64,000 nucleotides of DNA from Acuticoccus sediminis (GCF_003258595.1 NZ_QHHQ01000001.1:620001-684000); one strand, 5' to 3'; numbered from the stretch's first letter, positions 17,318 to 28,668 are shown. Numbers and translations are program-made. The notes: a model not told the origin generated them from the letters alone.

Positions 17318-20071
17318 TCAGGCCGCGGTGAGTGCGGCGGAGAACGGCGAGTTGTCGTAAGCCTGGCGCACGTCCTCGACGATCCGTGCGCGCAGTTCCG
17401 GGTCGGTGACCTGGCCGCCTTCCGGGCCGGTCACGTAGAAGACGTCGACGACGCGCTCGCCGAAGGTGGCGAGCTGGGCCGAGCGGACGTTGAGGTTCAG
17501 CGCCAGGAGAGCGTCGGCGAGGTCGCGGAAGAGGCCCGGCCGGTCGAGGCCGGAGACCTCGATTGCGGTATAGCCCTTCGACCAGTCGTTGGCGACGATG
17601 ACGTCCGTCGGGTGGTGGAACGCCTTCTGCCGGACCTGGCGCAGCGGACGGTCGCTCGGGCGCGGCACCGGTGCGCGGCCCGACAGCGCGTCGCGCACGA
17701 GCTGGCTGATACGGTCCGCACGCGCCGTCTCGTCGGAGGGATCGTCCGACATCGGGCGGATGTGGAAGACGTCGAGCGCCATCGCGTCGTTGGTGGTGAA
17801 GATCTCCGCCGACCGGACCGACGCCTGGACCGCCGCGCAGGCGGAGGCGACCACCGTGAGGAGGTTCGGGTAGTCCGGCGACAGCAGCGTGAGCTCGGTC
17901 GTCGTCGAGTCGATGACGCGGCAGCCGATGGTGACGTCGTCCGGCTTGGTCTTGGCCCAGAGCCTGGCGTGGTAGAGCGCGTCGTCCGCGCTGACCCGGA
18001 TCCAGTAGGGGCCGGCGTGCATCTGCAGCCACTCGTCGCGCTGCGCCGGGGTGAGGATGCCGGCGGCCTTCTCGGCGAAGGCGTCCTTGGAGGCGGCGAT
18101 CTTCGCCTCCCGCGGGCGGCGGGTGTGGCGCGCGGCGATCACCGACTCGGTCTCGTCGAACAGCGTGTGCAGCAGCGTCGACTTCCACCCGTTCCACACG
18201 TTCGGCCCGACGGCGGCGATGTCCGCCTCGGTCAGCACCTCGAGCAGCTTCAGCCGCTCGAAGCTCTGCACCTTGGCGGCGAAGTCCTCGATCGTCTTGG
18301 AGTCGGAGAGGTCGCGCGACTGGCCGGTGATCGACATCGTCAGATGCTCCTCGATCAGCCAGGCGACGAGCTCGGTCTCGGCCGCGCTGAGGCCGAAGCG
18401 GGGGCCGAGGCGGCGGGCGATGCGGGCGCCCTCGACGGAGTGGTCCTTCGGCCGCCCCTTGGCGATGTCGTGCAGGAACACGGCGATGTAGAGGGCGCGG
18501 CGGTTGTGCACGGTCGAGATCAGGTGGGAGGCGAGCGGGTGGTCCTGCTCCATCCGGCCGCGCTCGATCCGCGACAGCAGGCCGACCGTGCGGATGAGAT
18601 GCTCGTCCACCGTGTACGAGTGGTACATGTTGAACTGCATCATCGCGACGACCTTGCCGAAGTCCGGCACGAAGGCGCCGAGGACGCCGGTCTCGTTCAT
18701 GAGGCGCAGCAGGGTCTCGGGGTCCTGCGAGTCGCACAGGAGGTCGACGAAGATGCGGTTCGCCTCCTCGTTCATCCGCACGTCCGCGTTGATGAGCTTC
18801 AGCGAGCGGCGCATCTGGAACAGCAGGTCCGGATGGAGGCGCAGGTTGTGCGCGTCGGCGATCGCGAAGACGCGCAGCATGTTGACCGGGTCCTGCGTGA
18901 ACGCGTTCGGGTTCGAGAGGACGACGCGGTCGTGCTCGGCCGCGAAGTTCTCGTCGAGGATGCGGGTGGAGGCACCCGTCAGCGAGCGCATCATCCGCGA
19001 CAGGCCCATCGGCTGCACGGCATGCTGCGCCTCGAGGCCCGCACACAGGATGCGCGTCAGGTCGCCGACGTCCTTCGCGACGAGGAAGTAGTGCTTCATG
19101 AAGCGCTCGACGTCCGAGAGGCCCGGGCGCGGCGAGTAGCCGAGGCGCTGGGCGATCTCGCGCTGCAGGTCGAACGTCAGCCGCTCCTCGGCGCGGCCGG
19201 TGAGGAAGTGCAGGTGGCAGCGGACCGACCACAGGAAGTCGTCGCACTTGCGGAAAAGGCGGTAGTCCTTGGCCGAGAAGACGCCCTTGCCGACGAGCTC
19301 GGCCTCGGAGCGCACGCGGTAGAAGTACTTTGCGATCCAGAAGAGGGTCTGGAGGTCGCGCAGCCCGCCCTTGCCCTCCTTCACGTTGGGCTCGACGAGG
19401 TAGCGCGTCTGCCCCTGCCGGCGGTGCCGCTCGTCCCGCTCGGCGAGCTTGGCGGCGATGAACTTCTTGCCGGTGCCGCGCACGACGGCCTGATCGAACC
19501 GCTGGTAGAGCTGCTCGGCGAGGTTCTCGTCACCCTCGATGAGGCGGCACTCGAGGAGCGCGGTGCGGATCGTCACGTCGCCTCGCGCGAGCTTGATGCA
19601 CTCGTCGATGGAGCGGGCCGCGTGCCCGACCTTCAGGCCGAGGTCCCACATCATGTAGAGCATCGTCTCGACCATGGACTCGGTCCACGGCGTCGGCCGG
19701 TAGGGGTAGAGGAACAGGAGGTCGATGTCCGACCCCGGCGCGAGCAGTCCGCGCCCGTAGCCGCCCGTCGCGATGACGGCCAGCTTCTCGGCGACCGACC
19801 GGTTGGCGGTCGGGTACACATGCTCGGCGGTGAAGCGGTAGAACGCCTGGATGACCGCGTCCTGGCCGTTGGCGAGAACCTTGGCGGCCTTCACGCCCGA
19901 CTTCGTCGTCTCCAGCGCGTCCGAGCACGCCTTCAGCGCCTCGGCCCGTGCCTCCTTGAGGCGGGACAGGATCCCCGGGCGGGCGCGGCTGAAGTTTTCC
20001 CCGCTGTCGAGAAAGATGCGTTCGAGATCGGCGGCCAACGCTTCGGGTGTGGGGGGCACGGCTGCGATCAT
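17318..20071 (-). CDS. glnD: bifunctional PII uridylyltransferase / uridylyl-removing enzyme
   Basis: A 917-residue sensor of cellular glutamine. It adds UMP to PII proteins when glutamine is low and removes it when glutamine is high. The nucleotidyltransferase site is GGYGRG (103-108) with GSDID (113-117). The HD hydrolase domain contains FLHDIAKG with His534-Asp535. Two C-terminal ACT domains follow, around residues 720-790 and 830-910 (YPNLLTVVASACA and LDRPGLFRDLADALL). Its likely target GlnK is at 30307-30645. The start overlaps the hemW stop by four bases. Confidence 0.97.
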   Translation of the reverse strand: MIAAVPPTPEALAADLERIFLDSGENFSRARPGILSRLKEARAEALKACSDALETTKSGVKAAKVLANGQDAVIQAFYRFTAEHVYPTANRSVAEKLAVIATGGYGRGLLAPGSDIDLLFLYPYRPTPWTESMVETMLYMMWDLGLKVGHAARSIDECIKLARGDVTIRTALLECRLIEGDENLAEQLYQRFDQAVVRGTGKKFIAAKLAERDERHRRQGQTRYLVEPNVKEGKGGLRDLQTLFWIAKYFYRVRSEAELVGKGVFSAKDYRLFRKCDDFLWSVRCHLHFLTGRAEERLTFDLQREIAQRLGYSPRPGLSDVERFMKHYFLVAKDVGDLTRILCAGLEAQHAVQPMGLSRMMRSLTGASTRILDENFAAEHDRVVLSNPNAFTQDPVNMLRVFAIADAHNLRLHPDLLFQMRRSLKLINADVRMNEEANRIFVDLLCDSQDPETLLRLMNETGVLGAFVPDFGKVVAMMQFNMYHSYTVDEHLIRTVGLLSRIERGRMEQDHPLASHLISTVHNRRALYIAVFLHDIAKGRPKDHSVEGARIARRLGPRFGLSAAETELVAWLIEEHLTMSITGQSRDLSDSKTIEDFAAKVQSFERLKLLEVLTEADIAAVGPNVWNGWKSTLLHTLFDETESVIAARHTRRPREAKIAASKDAFAEKAAGILTPAQRDEWLQMHAGPYWIRVSADDALYHARLWAKTKPDDVTIGCRVIDSTTTELTLLSPDYPNLLTVVASACAAVQASVRSAEIFTTNDAMALDVFHIRPMSDDPSDETARADRISQLVRDALSGRAPVPRPSDRPLRQVRQKAFHHPTDVIVANDWSKGYTAIEVSGLDRPGLFRDLADALLALNLNVRSAQLATFGERVVDVFYVTGPEGGQVTDPELRARIVEDVRQAYDNSPFSAALTAA

Positions 20072-21270
20072 TGGGCAAGCTCCCGGACGACGGCGTTGGT
20101 GAGGAGGCGCGCGGTATCCGGTACGATGATGCGCCGGCCCTGGCGCGCGAGAAAGCCGCCCGCCACCAGCGCGTCGACGCGCTCCTCCGGCAGCGGTGCG
20201 CCGGAGCGGCGGGCGTAGGCGTCGAGATCCATCCCCTCGGAAAGGCGCAGCGCCATGAGCAGGTATTCGTCCGCCCGCGCGTCGGCGTCCAGGCCCTCCC
20301 GCTCGGCGAGGCCGTGGCCGTCCGCCTCGACGGCGGCGAGCCAGGTCTCCGGATGGCGGTGGGTGGAGGTGGCGGTGCGGGTGCCGGCGATGTCGATCCG
20401 GCCGTGCGCGCCGGGGCCGATCCCGACGTAGGTTCCGCCGCGCCAGTAGACCAGGTTGTGCTTCGCCTCGCCGCCGGGACGGGCGTGGTTGGAGATCTCG
20501 TAGCGGGTGAAGCCGGCGGCCCGCGTCATCTCGCCGGTCAGCTCGAAGAGGTCGGCGGCGGCGTCGTCCTCCGGAACGATCAGCTTGCCGGCCTCGGCGA
20601 GGTCGAAGAAGCGCGTGCCGGGCTCGATGGTGAGCTGGTAGAGCGAGAGGTGGTCGCCGGCGAGGTCCAGCATCTCGGAGAGCTCGTCCGCCCAGGCCGC
20701 CGTCGTCTGCTTCGGACGGGCGTAGATGAGGTCGGCCGAGACGTGCGGGAAGATCCGCTTCGCGAGGGCGAGCGCGGCGCGTGCGGTGGCGGCGTCGTGC
20801 AGGCGGCCGAGCGACGCAAGCTCCGCGTCAGACAGCGACTGTACCCCGAGCGAGACGCGGTTGACGCCGGCGGCCCGGTACTCCTCGAAGCGCGCCTGCT
20901 CGACCGAGGTGGGGTTGGCTTCCAGCGTGATCTCGGCGTCGGACGGGAGGCCGAGGCTCGTGTCGATGGCACAGAGGACGGCCTCGACGGTGGACGGCTC
21001 CATCAGCGACGGGGTGCCGCCGCCGAAGAAGACGGACAGCGGGCGCCGCGCGCCGGTCCAGGCGGCGAACGTCTCGATTTCCCGCGCCATCGCGGCGGCG
21101 AAGCGGGACTGGTCCACCGGCTTGTGTCGCACGTGGCTGTTGAAGTCGCAGTAAGGGCACTTGGCCTGGCAGAACGGCCAATGCACATAGACCGCGAAGC
21201 CGCCATCGACCGTGGTACGGTCGTCGTCGCGCACTGGTGACTCAACGTGTGCGGCATTCATCGGGCACAT
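20068..21270 (-). CDS. hemW: radical SAM heme chaperone HemW
   Basis: A 400-residue radical-SAM protein. The iron-sulfur cluster cysteines are Cys34, Cys38 and Cys41 in CQAKCPYC, and SVFFGGGTPSLM is the SAM-binding glycine motif. The C-terminal HemN domain is present (LMALRLSEGMDLDAYARRSG). The CxxxCxxC motif without an extra downstream cysteine is typical of HemW, a heme chaperone often misannotated as oxygen-independent coproporphyrinogen III oxidase. The start could be the ATG nine bases downstream. It is coupled to glnD. Confidence 0.92.
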   Translation of the reverse strand: MCPMNAAHVESPVRDDDRTTVDGGFAVYVHWPFCQAKCPYCDFNSHVRHKPVDQSRFAAAMAREIETFAAWTGARRPLSVFFGGGTPSLMEPSTVEAVLCAIDTSLGLPSDAEITLEANPTSVEQARFEEYRAAGVNRVSLGVQSLSDAELASLGRLHDAATARAALALAKRIFPHVSADLIYARPKQTTAAWADELSEMLDLAGDHLSLYQLTIEPGTRFFDLAEAGKLIVPEDDAAADLFELTGEMTRAAGFTRYEISNHARPGGEAKHNLVYWRGGTYVGIGPGAHGRIDIAGTRTATSTHRHPETWLAAVEADGHGLAEREGLDADARADEYLLMALRLSEGMDLDAYARRSGAPLPEERVDALVAGGFLARQGRRIIVPDTARLLTNAVVRELAQ

Positions 21271-21584
21271 GTTCCTTCCTACGGCGTGTCGTGGTTCGAA
21301 AGAAGCACGCTGCGCTGGACCGAGGCGGACGAGGCTCTCGGTTGTCGGTCAGTGTGACCGGAACGCCGCTGTTCTTCCCGTACGTATCGCTTGCAGTCGC
21401 GGAACCGGACCGTCGCCGCATGGCCGGGTGTCCGCGCCAAGCCGGCATCGTACCAGCCACTTAGGGATTTCGGCACCCCGCCCACAGGTCGCGCCGCGCG
21501 CGCCGCGGCACCCGGCCGCACGCATCCGGCGCGGCCGCCCGGCCGAGGCCGGGCATCCGCGCCGTCATGCGCAGGGGTCGGTGG
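21271..21584. other. intergenic gap between rdgB and hemW, no gene recognised
   Basis: This 314-bp stretch is GC-rich in its rdgB-proximal half. The short open frames in it resemble no family, and no strong terminator was found. It probably carries a promoter for hemW-glnD-murJ, but I cannot point to a convincing one. Confidence 0.4.
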
Positions 21585-22226
21585 TCAGGAGGGGTCCGCC
21601 ACTCCGAGCTTGCCCATGAATGTGGCGACGGCACGGGCCCGATGCGAGAGGGGCGACGGCCCGCCGTGCTTTTCCTCGGCGTCCATCTCGCCGAAGGTGC
21701 GCCCGTCCCCGTCGTCGGGCACGAACAGGGGGTCGTAGCCGAAGCCGTTGGCACCGCGCGGCGCGGCGGCGAGGATCCCCTCGCAGCGCCCCTCGACGAA
21801 GGTCGTCGGGCGGTCGGGGAGCGACAGCGCCAGGACCGCGACGAACGCGCCGCGACGCCGCTCCGCCGCCGTGGCGCCGGCGGCCTCGAGGCCGTCCAGC
21901 ACGCGCTGCATGGCGTGGCCGAAGTCCTTGCCGGGACCGGCCCAGCGGGCCGAGTAGATCCCCGGGTCGCCGCCGAGCGCGTCGACGGTGAGGCCGGAGT
22001 CGTCGGCGAGGGCGGGAAGCCCCGTCGCCGCCGTCGCCGCTTCCGCCTTCAGCGCGGCGTTGGCCTCGAAGGTGGTCCCGGTCTCGTCCGGCTCCGGCAG
22101 GCCGAGCGCGCCGGCGGACACCACCTCGATGCCGAGCGGCGCCAGCAGCGTGTTGAACTCGGCGAGCTTGCCCTTGTTGTGGCTCGCGAGGACGAGGCGG
22201 GGGCCGATGTCGTCCAGCAGGCTCAT
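21585..22226 (-). CDS. rdgB: XTP/dITP diphosphatase (RdgB/HAM1)
   Basis: A 213-residue nucleotide pool sanitiser that hydrolyses XTP, dITP and ITP to the monophosphates. The HAM1 signatures are [14 protein letters not shown] at the N-terminus, [14 protein letters not shown] with catalytic acids, [11 protein letters not shown], and the C-terminal [10 protein letters not shown]. Its start overlaps the rph stop by four bases, as is typical of the rph-rdgB-hemW cluster. Confidence 0.97.
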   Translation of the reverse strand: MSLLDDIGPRLVLASHNKGKLAEFNTLLAPLGIEVVSAGALGLPEPDETGTTFEANAALKAEAATAATGLPALADDSGLTVDALGGDPGIYSARWAGPGKDFGHAMQRVLDGLEAAGATAAERRRGAFVAVLALSLPDRPTTFVEGRCEGILAAAPRGANGFGYDPLFVPDDGDGRTFGEMDAEEKHGGPSPLSHRARAVATFMGKLGVADPS

Positions 22227-22936
22227 GCCACGGTGAGCTTCTGCAGGTCGACGAGGCGCGAGATGCCGCCCGAGGCGAGGTCGAGGAGCGCGGTCAGCTC
22301 GTCCCGCGAGAAGGGGGCGCCCTCGGCGGTGCCCTGCACCTCGACGATGCCGCCGGACCCGGTCATCACGAAGTTCGCGTCCGTATGCGCCGAGGAATCC
22401 TCGATGTAGTCGAGGTCGAGCACCGGTGCGCCGTCGACGATGCCGCAGGAGATCGCCGCGACGTGGTCGGTCAGCGGGTTGGCCGTGATCATCCCGGCGG
22501 ACATCATGTACGTCATGCAGTCCGACAGGGCGACCCAGGCGCCCGTGATCGCCGCGGTGCGGGTGCCGCCGTCGGCCTGGATGACGTCGCAGTCGACGGA
22601 GATCTGCCGCTCACCGAGCGCGGCCCGATCGACCACGGCGCGCAGCGAGCGGCCGATCAGGCGCTGAATCTCCTGCGTGCGGCCGGACTGCTTGCCAGCC
22701 GAGGCTTCGCGACGCATCCTCTCTTTCGTGGCGCGGGGGAGCATCCCATATTCGGCGGTGACCCAGCCCTCGCCGCCACCCCGCAGCCAGGGCGGAACCC
22801 GCTCCTCGAGCGAGGCCGTGCAGAGGACGTGAGTGTCGCCGAATTTCACGAGGCACGAGCCTTCAGCGTGCCGCGAGACCGCACGCTCCATGGAAATGGC
22901 GCGCATCTCGTCGCTTCGGCGGCCATCGTGTCGCAT
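22223..22936 (-). CDS. rph: ribonuclease PH
   Basis: A 237-residue phosphorolytic 3'-5' exoribonuclease that trims tRNA precursors. Signatures are [15 protein letters not shown], then [14 protein letters not shown], then [14 protein letters not shown], and the phosphate-binding [15 protein letters not shown]. The start is the ATG at 22936 with AAAGGA six bases upstream; the longer open frame is antisense to hrcA and not conserved. It diverges from hrcA across 84 bases. Confidence 0.97.
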   Translation of the reverse strand: MRHDGRRSDEMRAISMERAVSRHAEGSCLVKFGDTHVLCTASLEERVPPWLRGGGEGWVTAEYGMLPRATKERMRREASAGKQSGRTQEIQRLIGRSLRAVVDRAALGERQISVDCDVIQADGGTRTAAITGAWVALSDCMTYMMSAGMITANPLTDHVAAISCGIVDGAPVLDLDYIEDSSAHTDANFVMTGSGGIVEVQGTAEGAPFSRDELTALLDLASGGISRLVDLQKLTVA

Positions 22937-23020
22937 ATCATATCCTTTGTCCCATGTCGGGGCTTCCGTTGGCATATTAAATGCGACCGCGATAGTCCCG
23001 AGGCAGGAGGCCGACTCGCG

Positions 23021-24082
23021 ATGAACTTGGTGGACGTGACAGGCGAAGCAATCGAGCTCGACGAGCGCTCGCGCGACATCTTTCGCCAGATCGTCGAAGC
23101 CTATCTCGCCACCGGCGAGCCGATCGGCTCGCGCTCGATCTCCCGCAACCTGCCGCACAAGCTGTCGCCGGCGTCCGTGCGCAACGTGATGAGCGACCTC
23201 GAACACCTCGGCCTGATCTTCGCGCCGCACACCTCCGCGGGGCGCCTCCCGACCGACCGTGGCCTGCGCTTCTTCGTCGATGCGCTTCTGTCGGTGGGCG
23301 AGCTGTCGGCCGAGGAACGTTCGGGAATCGAGGCCGTCGCGCAGGGCGCCGACGCGGTGGACACGGCGCTGACCCGCGCCTCGCAGGTCCTCTCCGGCCT
23401 GTCGAGCGGGGCGGGCGTCGTCCTGACCGCCACCCACGACCTGCGGCTGAAGCACATCGAGTTCGTGTCCCTCGACCCGGGCAAGGCGCTGGTGGTGCTC
23501 GTCTCCGACGACGGGTCGGTCGAAAACCGCATCATGGACCTGCCGCCCGGCCTGCCGCCCTCGGCCCTCCAGGAGGCGTCGAACTACCTCAACGCCCACA
23601 TCCGCGGCGCCACGGTCAGCGAGGCGCGGTCGATCATCGCACTGCGGGCGGAGGAGGAACGCGAGCAGCTCGACCGGCTGACGTCGAAGCTGATCGAGCA
23701 GGGCATCGCGTCATGGTCGGACGCGTCGGCGAAGGACACCGGCTCGCTCATCGTCCACGGCCGGGCGAACCTCCTGCAGAACGTCGGCGTGCGCGAGGAC
23801 CTCGACCGCGTGCGGCAGCTCCTGGACGATCTGGAGACCAAGCGCGAGCTTATGCAGCTCCTCTCGCTGACGGAGGACGGCGAAGGCGTGCGGATCTTCA
23901 TCGGCTCCGAGAACAAGCTGTTTTCACTCTCGGGGTCGTCCCTGATCATGTCGCCATACCGCGATCCGAACCACCGGACGGTCGGAGTCCTTGGAATCAT
24001 TGGCCCGACGCGTCTCAACTACGCCAAGATCATCCCCGCGGTGGACTACACGGCGCAGGTGGTTTCGCGATTAATCAAGTGA
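23021..24082 (+). CDS. hrcA: heat-inducible transcription repressor HrcA
   Basis: A 353-residue repressor of the groE/dnaK heat-shock class. The N-terminal winged helix includes [18 protein letters not shown], then [18 protein letters not shown] and [19 protein letters not shown]. The family's C-terminal domain ends [20 protein letters not shown]. The start follows AGGAGG by ten bases. Unusually for the gene, grpE is not immediately downstream. I found no CIRCE element in the 84-bp divergent region, so the gene does not look self-controlled through one there. Confidence 0.96.
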   Translation: MNLVDVTGEAIELDERSRDIFRQIVEAYLATGEPIGSRSISRNLPHKLSPASVRNVMSDLEHLGLIFAPHTSAGRLPTDRGLRFFVDALLSVGELSAEERSGIEAVAQGADAVDTALTRASQVLSGLSSGAGVVLTATHDLRLKHIEFVSLDPGKALVVLVSDDGSVENRIMDLPPGLPPSALQEASNYLNAHIRGATVSEARSIIALRAEEEREQLDRLTSKLIEQGIASWSDASAKDTGSLIVHGRANLLQNVGVREDLDRVRQLLDDLETKRELMQLLSLTEDGEGVRIFIGSENKLFSLSGSSLIMSPYRDPNHRTVGVLGIIGPTRLNYAKIIPAVDYTAQVVSRLIK

Positions 24083-24253
24083 CAAGCAACCCATGGGCAG
24101 GCTTGCGAGTTTATTCGCTTTGATGCGCCATCTGGGTTATGGGTATTGCGTGTCAGTATGGCGTCGGAGGCCCGGCGGGGCATCGCGCTAGGTTTGCGCC
24201 GGTGGGCGGCCATGGACGAAAAGCAGGCGGATGAGCCGCCGGAGGACGGAACG

Positions 24254-24562
24254 ATGAGAACCATTCTGGCAGCGCTTCTGGTCTTGGGAGCCGTTGGCAC
24301 GGCATCGGCGCAGACCTCGATCACGGTGCGACCCTATGGGGACGGCGCCGGCGGGTCGGGCTACGTCGGTCCCTATGGGCCTAACCTGCCGGGTGTGGCG
24401 ATGTTCCGCGGCCGGGCGGTCCCCGTCTCGCCCAGCTTTGCCGCAGGTGGTGTCAAGGTTCCGTCGTACCAGAAGATCGAGAACGAGCAGACCTACTCGC
24501 AGTCCCAGCTCCCGATCCTCGACGCCTGGCACGCCACGCTCTCCCCCGGTCTGCCCTTCTAG
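24254..24562 (+). CDS. small secreted hypothetical protein (102 aa)
   Basis: A short protein with a clear signal peptide (MRTILAALLVLGAVGTASA, cleavage probably after residue 19) and a mature part of about 83 residues rich in Gly, Pro and Ser. The ATG at 24254 has GGAGGA about seven bases upstream, and an earlier open frame adds only unlikely sequence. I recognise no domain. It is probably periplasmic. The gap from hrcA (171 bp) suggests its own promoter. Confidence 0.7.
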   Translation: MRTILAALLVLGAVGTASAQTSITVRPYGDGAGGSGYVGPYGPNLPGVAMFRGRAVPVSPSFAAGGVKVPSYQKIENEQTYSQSQLPILDAWHATLSPGLPF

Positions 24563-24676
24563 GACCGGTCTCCATCCTGACAGTTCCGACGACGCTGGCG
24601 CTTCGTGCGCCGGCGCGTGATCGCATGTCTGCACGGCCGCTTGCAGAGCGCCCGGCGCGCCGGAGGACGGACCGCG

Positions 24677-25354
24677 CTAGCTGCGGGCGGCCTTGCGCGA
24701 GACGCGCGTGCCGCTCGGCAGCGTGCCGATGAGGTCGAGCTCCGGACGGTTCGCCGGCGGGCGCTCCCAGGACGGCTCCCAGGTCGCGTACGTCTCGTCC
24801 TGCGGCTCGCGGCGGATGACGCCGGCGGCGATATCCTTCACCGTCCGCTCCAGAAGCGTCAGCCCCAGCGGAAAGAGCTTCTCCCGCCAGAGACTGTCGA
24901 CCGTCTCGCCGGGGGCGACGAAGACGTAGTCCTGCGCGGCGATGTCCCCACCGTCCATCCGCTCCGACAGCCAGTAGACCGTCCCGCCGGCGAGGGGATC
25001 CTTCATGTGGATCGTCCAGCGCACCGCGTCGCGCCCGCGGTGGCGCGGCAGGAGCGAGGGGTGGTAGCCGATGGCGCCGTACGTCGTCGCCATGCGCGTG
25101 CGCCGGCCCACGAAATCGTGACTGTGCGCCGCGAGGATGAGGTCGGTCCCCGCCGGCACGGTCTCAGGTCGCAGGGTGCCGGGGTGGATCCAGGGGACGC
25201 CGGCCCGCTCGGCGGCCGCGCGCAGGCGGTCCTCGCGCACGCCGTCCTCGCGCAGAGCCGGCGCGGACACCGCACAGACGGTGCATCCCATGCGCTGGAG
25301 CATCTCGAACACCGCGGCGCCGAACGCCTTCTGTCCGGTGAGGAGGACGTTCAT
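24677..25354 (-). CDS. formyltransferase-domain protein (Fmt/FDH-hydrolase-like)
   Basis: A 225-residue protein with the formyltransferase fold of methionyl-tRNA formyltransferase and the N-terminal domain of 10-formyl-THF dehydrogenase. The folate-binding/catalytic stretch is IGYHPSLLPRHRGRDAVRW, and GGTVYWLSERMDGGDIAAQD follows. It lacks the C-terminal Fmt domain, so it is not the housekeeping Fmt. Its acceptor, perhaps an amino sugar or free formyl-THF, is unknown. The ATG at 25354 is preferred over a GTG at 25384 because the family begins at MNVLLTG. Confidence 0.82.
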   Translation of the reverse strand: MNVLLTGQKAFGAAVFEMLQRMGCTVCAVSAPALREDGVREDRLRAAAERAGVPWIHPGTLRPETVPAGTDLILAAHSHDFVGRRTRMATTYGAIGYHPSLLPRHRGRDAVRWTIHMKDPLAGGTVYWLSERMDGGDIAAQDYVFVAPGETVDSLWREKLFPLGLTLLERTVKDIAAGVIRREPQDETYATWEPSWERPPANRPELDLIGTLPSGTRVSRKAARS

Positions 25355-25507
25355 CCGCCCACTTCCAATTCTTGTTCGGGCCACGCCTTAGCACTGGCGC
25401 GGCACACGTAGCACCCGTCGGCTCGACCCAAAATGGCAAAGCTGCAATCTTGGTGAAACGTATCGTGTTCCATCGGCCCTTGCAGGGGCCGCCGGATGCG
25501 CAGATAA

Positions 25508-26740
<1,233 letters not shown>

Positions 26741-26781
26741 GGCTGAACAGCGTTTCTCGGTCGTCTGAACGGAGAACTACC

Positions 26782-27279
26782 ATGCGGAAATACCTAGTTG
26801 GCGTCCTCGCAATGCTGGGCCTTGCGATGACCGCGCCGTCGGCGAACGCGTATTTCGGCGTTCGCGTCGGGGTGCTGACCTGCGACGTGGCCGGCGGTGC
26901 CGGGCTGCTCGTCGGCTCGCGCAAGCCGCTGGCCTGCTACTTCAACCGGCTCGGCGGGCAGGACGAGGCCTACGACGGCGCGATTACCAAGATCGGCCTC
27001 GACGCCGGCATCACCACCGGGAGCAAGATCGCCTGGGTGGTGTTCGCCCCGACGACCCAGATCGACCCGGGCGCGCTCGAAGGGCGCTACTACGGTATTT
27101 CCGCGGAGGCGACCTGGGCACTGGGCCTCGGCGCGAACGTCTTGGTCGGCGGCTTCGACCGCTCGATCAACCTGCAGCCGCTGTCGGTGCAGGGTCAGGC
27201 GGGCGCGAACATCGCGGGCGGCATCGGCTACCTGCGCCTGAAGAGCCCGCCGCCGGTCCAGATCTACTACAAGAAGTAG
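26782..27279 (+). CDS. DUF992 secreted protein
   Basis: A 165-residue protein with a signal peptide of about 23 residues (ending PSANA) and one DUF992 domain: VGVLTCDVAGGAGLLVGS, then LACYFN, then IGLDAGITTG and IAWVVFAPT. The two cysteines in the mature part probably form a disulfide. The family is frequent in Hyphomicrobiales, is presumably periplasmic, and has no known function. Confidence 0.85.
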   Translation: MRKYLVGVLAMLGLAMTAPSANAYFGVRVGVLTCDVAGGAGLLVGSRKPLACYFNRLGGQDEAYDGAITKIGLDAGITTGSKIAWVVFAPTTQIDPGALEGRYYGISAEATWALGLGANVLVGGFDRSINLQPLSVQGQAGANIAGGIGYLRLKSPPPVQIYYKK

Positions 27280-27333
27280 TCTTCGGACGGACAGGCCGGG
27301 CGTCGACGGGACGTCAGCGCGAAGACGATCGAA

Positions 27334-27363
27334 CGGGCGGGACAACTCCGGTTGTCGCGCCCG
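27334..27363. terminator. stem-loop between convergent DUF992 and WecG/TagA genes
   Basis: Arms of 13 bases (27334-27346 and 27351-27363) pair with a single mismatch around a four-base loop. The plus-strand side is followed by a weakly T-rich stretch. It sits between convergent genes and could end transcription from either side. Confidence 0.55.
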
Positions 27364-27402
27364 TTGTCGTTTGCGGCGGTGCCACGGGCGCCATCGCGGG
27401 CG

Positions 27403-28446
27403 CTATGCCCGGCGGGAGCGGGGTTCGGCGGCGGACGGGGTCATGGCGTCGTAGGTGGCGGCGGACTCGGCGGCGATCGCCTGCTGGCGCAGCAGCGCGT
27501 CGTATCTCGCCCGGTCGCTCTTGTGCATCCGGTAGAGCGAGGGCAGCGCCCAGATGATCTTCACGTAGCGCGGGCCGAGGCGGCGCGGCTCCGTGAAGGC
27601 GCGCCACAGCCACTCGGTGCCGGTGCGGCGCATGAACGGCGGGGCCCGGCGGATCTCGCCCGACAGGAAGTCCAGTGCTCCGCCGATGCACACGAAGACG
27701 CCATGGCGCACCGCATGGGACATGGCGCGCGACCACACCTCCTGCTTGGGCGCGCCGAGCGCGACGAGGACGATGTCCGGCCGGGCGGTGCGCAGGATCT
27801 CCAGCACCTCGGCGTGGAGGTCCGGGTCGCGCTCGAAGCCGAAGGGGGGCGCGTAGGCGCCGCGGAACTCGAGCTGCGGATAGCGCTCCTTGAGGATCTT
27901 CGCCGCGCCGTGCAGGCGGTCCATCGTCGAGCCGAAGAGGAAGACGGAGCGTCCCTCGCGCGCGGCCGCGGCCACCAGCGGCTCGACGAGGTCCGACCCC
28001 GTGACGCGCTCTTTCAGCGGTTCTCCCTCGTGCTTCGCGAGCCAGACGAAGGGCATCCCGTCGGCGGTGACGAGGTCGGCCTCCTCGTAGCATAGGCGGA
28101 ACAGCGGATCGCTCCGCAGCTTCATCACGTGATCGAGGTTGGTGGTGACGACCGTGCGGGCGGGCGTGGTGCGCGACCAGGCGATGATGCGCTCGATGGC
28201 CTGGTTGAAGGTGATGGCGGCGACGCTGACGCCGAAGAGCCGCTGCTTCGGGAACGGGGGGAGGCCGGTGTCGGCCGCGTCGGGGGCGGGCGGGGGTGTC
28301 ATCGGCTCGTCCATCTCTCGGGCGGTCGGTTCGTCGTTGCGGCGCGGGGCCGGGTCGCCGGTTACAGCGGCCGGGCCGGTCCGCTCCGACAGACTGCGCG
28401 CGATGAGATACCCGGCGTAGGCCCGCCTCAGAGTTGGGTGTCCCAT
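27403..28446 (-). CDS. WecG/TagA/CpsF-family glycosyltransferase
   Basis: A 347-residue glycosyltransferase of family GT26, which transfers N-acetylmannosaminuronic acid, ManNAc or related sugars to a lipid-linked acceptor. Family motifs are VVTTNLDHVMKLRSDP, then ADLVTADGMPFVWLA, then SVFLFGSTMDRL, VALGAPKQEVWS and GVFVCIGGALDFLSG. The first 60 residues are an unconserved polar extension. The start at 28446 is chosen because GAGGA lies six bases upstream; an ATG at 28314 would give the bare domain. No other polysaccharide gene is nearby. Confidence 0.88.
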   Translation of the reverse strand: MGHPTLRRAYAGYLIARSLSERTGPAAVTGDPAPRRNDEPTAREMDEPMTPPPAPDAADTGLPPFPKQRLFGVSVAAITFNQAIERIIAWSRTTPARTVVTTNLDHVMKLRSDPLFRLCYEEADLVTADGMPFVWLAKHEGEPLKERVTGSDLVEPLVAAAAREGRSVFLFGSTMDRLHGAAKILKERYPQLEFRGAYAPPFGFERDPDLHAEVLEILRTARPDIVLVALGAPKQEVWSRAMSHAVRHGVFVCIGGALDFLSGEIRRAPPFMRRTGTEWLWRAFTEPRRLGPRYVKIIWALPSLYRMHKSDRARYDALLRQQAIAAESAATYDAMTPSAAEPRSRRA

Positions 28447-28496
28447 GCTTGTCCTCGCCTGTCGTCGACCGGGTCGAGGTGCACATAGAGTTCCCA

Positions 28497-28526
28497 CGAA
28501 AAAAGGCCCGGGAATACCCGAGCCTT
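28497..28526 (-). terminator. intrinsic terminator downstream of amtB
   Basis: On the minus strand a 10-bp stem (28526-28517 with 28512-28503, one G-U pair) has a four-base loop and is followed by six T residues (28504-28499). It lies about 140 bases after the amtB stop and just before the WecG/TagA start, so it most likely ends the glnK-amtB transcript. Confidence 0.8.
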
Positions 28527-28668
28527 AATCGCGGACCGCATTTGGGAACTGAGCGCGCCGGGGGCCACACCCTGGTTGGCTCAGCCTCCTCGGGGCGCGC
28601 TCTCGGACAAGCCTCGAGCCACCCCGGTGAGGTGCGGGCCGGACCGGTGTCCGGACCGCCCTCGAAGG

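Noticed and set aside
15282-19247. A 1,321-codon open frame on the minus strand across the SRPBCC, murJ and glnD genes
   Set aside because: It is Arg/Pro/Ala-rich with no recognisable domain and lies over MurJ and GlnD, which have complete conserved motifs. It is the usual empty frame of high-GC DNA.
20068-21270. Annotation as coproporphyrinogen III oxidase (HemN)
   Set aside because: The cysteine motif and short N-terminus match HemW, which lacks that activity in tested relatives.
22937-23020. A CIRCE element upstream of hrcA
   Set aside because: No TTAGCACTC-N9-GAGTGCTAA-like inverted repeat is present in the divergent region.
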